Shown piece after piece: positions 60,570-64,000 of a stretch of 64,000 bases of DNA; position 1 is the first letter of the stretch; each line of letters begins with the position of its first letter. The notes under the pieces were generated by a model, which saw nothing but the letters and a program-made list of their open reading frames with translations, was not told the DNA's origin and made no database searches. Position numbers and translations under genes: made by a program. The stretch spans positions 4,676,501 to 4,740,500 of the forward strand of contig BSBN01001017.1 of NCBI GenBank assembly GCA_027924645.1. The letters are read 5' to 3'. The stretch comes from Cunninghamia lanceolata (taxonomy: Eukaryota; Streptophyta; Pinopsida; Cupressales; Cupressaceae).

Positions 60570-61385
60570 ATAAATAAAATTAACTCTTTTCTAAAATTTG
60601 TTTTGGTTGGTGGAGAAAGAAGCCCTCACAACTTTTTTGTAATATCTATTTTTAGATTATTTAAACAGAATTTTGAGTGTATTCAATATCGTAAAGGAAA
60701 ATAAACTTTCTGAACATTAACCCTTTTCTAGAATTTGTTTCGGTTGATGGGGTAAAAAAATCCTCACAACTTTCTTGTAATAGCTATTTTTTGACTATTT
60801 AAACAGAATTTTGGGTGTATTCAATATAGTAAAGGAAAATAAACTTTCTGAACATTAACCCTTTTCTAGAATTTGTTTTGGTTGATGGGGTAAAAAGTCC
60901 TCACAACTTTCTTGTAATAGCTATTTTTTGACTATTTAAACAGAATTTTGGATGTATTCAATATCGTAAAGGAAAATAAACTTTCTGAACATTAACCCTT
61001 TTCTAGAATTTGTTTTGGTTGATGGGGTAAAAAGTCCTCACAACTTTCTTGTAATAGCTATTTTTTTACTATTTAAGCAGAATTTTGAGTGTATTCAATA
61101 TTGTAGAGAAAAATAATTTTTTTGAACATTTACCCTTTTCTAAAATTTGTTTTGGTCGGTGGGGAAAGAAGTTCTCACAACTTTCTTATCATAGTTATTT
61201 TTGGACTATTTAAACAAAATTTTGGGTGTGTTCAATATTGTAAAGGAAAATAAACTTTCTAACCATTAACCCCTTTTCAAAATTTGTTTTGGTTGGTAGG
61301 GAAACAAGACCTCACAACTTTCTTGTAATAGCTATTTTTGGACTATTTAAAGAGAATTTTGGGCGTAAAGGAAAATAAACTTTCC
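60570..61385. repeat. ~137-bp satellite, about six tandem copies
   Basis: AACATTAACCCTTTTCTAGA-type starts at 60713, 60851, 60988, 61125 and 61261, with a further diverged copy from about 60575. Spacing is 136-138 bp. Each unit has TTTGTTTTGGTTGATGGGG, CTCACAACTTTCTTG, TTTAAACAGAATTTTG and GGAAAATAAACTTTC. Non-coding, and located upstream of the P450 gene. Confidence 0.93.
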
Positions 61386-62334
61386 TTTTATGCTTAGTCT
61401 AGGCTAATCCAATGAAATGAATAAATATAAGTACAATTAATTTAGATTAATTAATAATTGAGAGTTAGTAACGATATTATAATAATTTGTAACAAAGAAT
61501 AAATGTAAATAAAATTAATTGTACTTTTAACTCTATAATTGTGAATATAATATGTTTTTTATGAATCTAAATTTGATGTATTTTAATAAATGGAACAATG
61601 GGTATTCGATTAGTGAATCATTTGTGAATCAAAATATTTTTTTGTGATTGTGTAGATGACTGTAACATGTCTCATGATTTGTAGACTACTTTTCTTCACT
61701 TTGCTTGATGTATCTTGACTTCCCTTGTGTTATTTGACATTTGTAGATTGGCAGTATTTATAAATACCTTTGTGGGGTTGTCGGTATGTCATAAGGGGAC
61801 ATGTTCTCCTAGGTCAACCCTCATATTATGTGTATGAATAATAAAAAACAATAATCTTCAGTCATGCATATGCTTCTAAATTGTATGTGTAGAAACTATA
61901 TTCATTTTAGTGCACCAATTAAATTGTGTAGATGAAAATGATAATCAAATTTATCTCTCAAGTCATTAGATATGTTTAGAATGAATGTATCAAATGTCTA
62001 AGTTAAATACAAGGACATAACAACATATTGCACAAACTTGTCTTCAATTGGTGTAACATCACATTCCATAATGCTCATAATTTAACATAAGTATTCATCT
62101 TAACTAAGAGTTAGAATACATCATGGTTATCCAAATCATAGTTAAACAAAAGCGAATTATCATCATTACAATAATTAAGCATGTTATTCTTTCCAGAATA
62201 TAACAAAACTTAGAAGTACAATATCCAATGATATCTCATTAGTGAATAACCTTCATTATACATATACAAAGCTATGCTCAAGGCATCAAATATCAAATTA
62301 TATATAATAACTGACTATCAAGTCACATAAAGAA
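61386..62334. other. No recognisable gene
   Basis: AT-rich, short frames only. Nothing recognised. Confidence 0.5.
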
Positions 62335-64000
62335 AAGCACTGCATCTGGAACTTTTGACATCTGTCTTCATAAACCTCGGATTGTCTTCTGCTTGGGAAG
62401 TAGAGCATCATCTGAGTGCTTTTCCTCCAACCACAGACTGGCGGTCCCCCGCACAACTTCCTACCTGGAAGCGATCCTACCCTTAACAGAAGGAATAGAT
62501 ATAAGGAACCATTAGGTTTGCCATCTGAGTATCTGGTGTTGTGTCCTTCATAATGTTTCATGGTTAGACAACTATAGATCCACTCTAACTATGTATGACA
62601 CTACTAGAAACATTATGCCATCTAGAGCACTGTGGACCAACTAATGCACACAGAGACGGATGCATTATTTTGGCCAAAGATTTACATACATATACGTTTT
62701 GCAATGAACGTAGTCGCATGTCCACCCTGACTCAACTTAGAAGCTGTCTCATCCTACAGTATGCTTAGTTCGACCTCTCTAGGTCTAGCAAAAGTAAGTT
62801 CAGTTCAATTCTTAGTCCAATTCTTGGACAATCGACTCCTATCTTAGGAGTAAATCAAATATAATAGGTTGCTTTTGCAACATAGAACCTGTGACTCCTC
62901 GTCACTTTGTTCCATTTTCCAAAATGGCAATAGTCAAATCAAGTTTACTAACCTAGGTCCTCCCAAGGTTCACAGTTTCAAGATGACCTACCATATAGTT
63001 TACATTCAAAATCATAACATCAAAGGCTTGCATTGCCTTAGTCCAATAAGACGGTCTTAAGAAAAGACTCCAACTCATATACCCATGTGAGTTTATAGCA
63101 TTAAATACTCCCTTCATGGAGTTTGGCCACTAGGAAGAAAATGGTTTTAATTTACATTACAATGTAAGAGACTTAGACTAAACTTAGTTTTCAATCTCAT
63201 AATATATGAGCATCAAGAAGAAAAATCTCTCCATTAAACCGGCATGCATGTAATGCTGCCTTTAAGTAATAATATTAACTTTCATTTATCTAACCTCCTT
63301 CTTTATCAAGGGGTCGATACATATGCTCTTTTAAATTTAAGGACTGCATTATCGTTAACCTAATAACCTTCGTTTAGCAGTCAAGTACTATGGATATAGT
63401 TCTCATGAATGGTATCTAAATGCTCTATGCACGTTCATAGGTTAAAGATTCATAAATAATATCATTATGGTTTGAGGAAGGTGCTTGACCCATATGCAGG
63501 CCAATTCTTCCAAAACCCATACCAAACATAATAGTTTTAGACACTTTGTTTCATGAGCAAAGTCGGCTCGAGCACTTCATGATAGCTTTAGTATATCATT
63601 AAATTGCTTTCAATCTGTGCCGTATCAGCACACAAGTATAATGCATGATATTGCGAGCTCTAGCTCGGCCTCGAGTGGTAGGTTTAACAACAGCTATAAT
63701 AAGTTTGCATTATATATTTGTATATGGCCTCAAGGGCTTGGAGATTCTCTCCAAAGTGTATACAATATCAAGATTAAACAATAGAAATAAAGACCTCGAG
63801 GGTCTGATAATGATTATCATTACAAATGCTTCGGCCCCAAGAGCCATAGAACGATAGCCACAACAAGTTATCATTTAACCTTTGACACAGTCAACTCTAT
63901 TCACACAGTGGTAACATATTGTTATCATTCTAAATAATAAGAGTCTTTCCAAACTTCAAAACATACCTGTAGAAGTTGTATAAGTGTTCTTGAGTCAGCC
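62335..64000. mobile_element. Diverged relative of the chromovirus LTR, running off the window
   Basis: From 62335 to about 62775 the sequence follows the gypsy LTR at 3890-4320 in order: GACATCT near the start, a tract with CCTCCAACCACAGACTGGCGGTC (matching CCTCCATCCAAAGACCAGCGGTC), CCTACCCTT, AATGCA..CAGA..A, TTTTGGCCAAA and AATGAACGTAGTCG. Beyond 62800 similarity fades but the style (AT-rich, LTR-like) continues. Short GGCCTCGAG-type motifs recur at 63665-63850. Probably an older LTR of the same superfamily; its other end lies outside the window. Confidence 0.6.

Overview
The window reads as nuclear DNA from a large, transposon-rich plant genome. It contains spliceosomal introns, telomere-like TTTAGGG motifs, plant PPR repeats, plant-type LINE, Ty3/gypsy, TRIM, CACTA and hAT remnants, and one intact plant cytochrome P450 gene. 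The near-identical PLS-type PPR triplets, the very long LTRs and the low gene density suggest a gymnosperm (conifer-like) genome. That assignment is inference from style, not proof.

The only gene that looks fully functional is a six-exon CYP704B-type P450 on the minus strand (56004-59938, 529 aa). Every exon is a whole number of codons and all splice sites are GT-AG. The family hydroxylates long-chain fatty acids for sporopollenin in pollen and spore walls. A six-copy ~137-bp satellite lies 0.6 kb upstream of its start, and intron 1 holds a SINE-like insertion.

Layout: 1-2940 contains an 84-bp tandem repeat and a ~1.47-kb palindrome whose two arms both keep the same ~127-codon ORF. 2985-15915 is a wreck of PPR coding DNA split by a Ty3/gypsy chromovirus (3661-14497, 5-bp duplication CTCCC), itself split by a 2.7-kb LTR (5340-8024, duplication GGTTA). 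16790-17357 is a CACTA-type end. 17358-22290 is a degraded L1-type LINE on the minus strand carrying a TRIM. 22395-22905 is an RNA polymerase II largest-subunit pseudogene. 24581-27203 is a small non-autonomous LTR element with a second TRIM inside (duplication GGTAC). 28530-29760 is a gypsy protease/G-patch remnant. 31130-32465 and 41975-45345 are mosaics of telomere-like and GA-rich repeats. Between them lies 9.5 kb that looks like a CACTA-type element carrying a second PPR pseudogene (36867-38330). 46830-47175 is a gag remnant, 50321-50692 an inverted pair of MITEs, 51870-52000 a chromovirus 3' end, and 52750-54950 a hAT transposase pseudogene. From 62335 there is a diverged relative of the chromovirus LTR.

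Two themes recur. First, PPR fragments, perfect ~43-bp-arm hairpins and CACTA ends occur together at two loci 20 kb apart, which suggests a mobile PPR-bearing unit able to make double-stranded RNA. Second, most checked disabling changes are C-to-T (CGA, CAA or CAG becoming stops), as expected of methylated, silenced DNA. Apart from the P450 there is no coordinated gene set. Features came from reading translations and repeats by eye; no similarity search was run.
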